This document shows positions 63,961 through 64,000 of a stretch of DNA of 64,000 nucleotides, one piece after another. The notes under the pieces are model-generated. The model worked only from the letters and a program-made list of their open reading frames with translations, searched no databases and was not told where the DNA came from. The translations under genes were made by a program, and so were the position numbers. The stretch is from contig NZ_OY782759.1 of assembly GCF_963678195.1 (NCBI RefSeq), forward strand, positions 2,356,001 through 2,420,000, written 5' to 3'. The first letter of the stretch is position 1. Each line of letters begins with the position of its first letter. Origin of the DNA: an uncultured Hyphomonas sp. (GTDB lineage Bacteria > Pseudomonadota > Alphaproteobacteria > Caulobacterales > Hyphomonadaceae).

Positions 63961-64000
63961 TCAATCGCCCTCTTCGTTGCGTCGGGCGGCTTCGCGGAGG
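63961..64000 (-). CDS. C-terminal end of a minus-strand gene (partial)
   Basis: Read on the minus strand, the window edge encodes LREAARRNEEGD followed by TGA at 63961-63963. The acidic/basic tail looks like the end of a protein, but 12 residues are too few to be sure or to name it. Confidence 0.38.
   Translation of the reverse strand, partial: LREAARRNEEGD

Noticed and set aside
1-64000. CRISPR array, tRNA or rRNA genes, prophage or integrase
   Set aside because: No regularly spaced direct repeats, cloverleaf-like sequence, rRNA segment or recombinase motif was recognised on reading; short tRNAs could be missed by eye.

Overview
The window reads as chromosomal DNA of a marine-type alphaproteobacterium, probably a Hyphomonadaceae relative. 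This is inferred from the GC-rich codon use, the four large TonB-dependent receptors, the many Tat-exported enzymes and the gene families present, not from a marker gene. No rRNA, tRNA, CRISPR array or insertion sequence was found. Coding density is high and genes lie in short strand-coherent blocks.

Region 1 (1-16.7 kb) is rich in exported nitrogen-compound enzymes: a Tat-exported PLP aminotransferase, a TonB receptor, an ANTAR regulator, a Tat-exported D-amino-acid-oxidase-like flavoprotein whose domain order is circularly permuted, an exported isochorismatase-type hydrolase, a YHS protein, ahpC/ahpF, and a three-gene module (Tat flavin amine oxidase, cytochrome c, RidA lipoprotein) that looks like a periplasmic amine dehydrogenase with its own imine hydrolase. 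An acyl-CoA synthetase closes the block.

Region 2 (16.7-24.2 kb) is a phosphonate/organophosphate-type ABC importer (phnCDE-like) with a divergent RpiR/SIS regulator, a HAD-IIA phosphatase and a divergent TonB receptor. The two divergent promoter regions carry matching 15-bp palindromes (TTGAR-N5-YTCAA), which suggests one regulon running from outer membrane to cytoplasm.

Region 3 (24.4-42.1 kb), all on the minus strand, has two uptake-and-digest clusters. One is an ECF sigma/FecR pair, an STN-type TonB receptor and a penicillin-acylase-family lipoprotein. The other is a large TonB receptor, a Tat-exported gamma-glutamyltransferase and a TolB-propeller amidohydrolase, with a CIA30-type amidohydrolase upstream. 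A TetR regulator is divergent from the latter.

Region 4 (43.1-47.5 kb) handles proline: PutP symporter, ProC, ProB and a MarR regulator.

Region 5 (47.7-54.2 kb) is a tight plus-strand operon for polyprenyl-phosphate-D-arabinofuranose: HAD-UbiA fusion, GtrA protein, DprE1, DprE2, a polytopic membrane protein in the position of mycobacterial aftA, then a membrane acyltransferase. The order GtrA-DprE1-DprE2-membrane protein copies Rv3789-Rv3792 of M. tuberculosis.

Region 6 (54.4-63 kb) holds a poly-proline lipoprotein hydrolase, then a two-component system and a heavy-metal RND efflux operon (adaptor, pump, DUF3240, TolC-like). The two promoter regions share an 11-bp-period direct repeat (GTCAGGA-N4-GTCAG). 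The end of the window has an uncharacterised gene, a 160-bp palindromic MITE-like repeat, helically phased TCATGAC repeats and the tail of another minus-strand gene.
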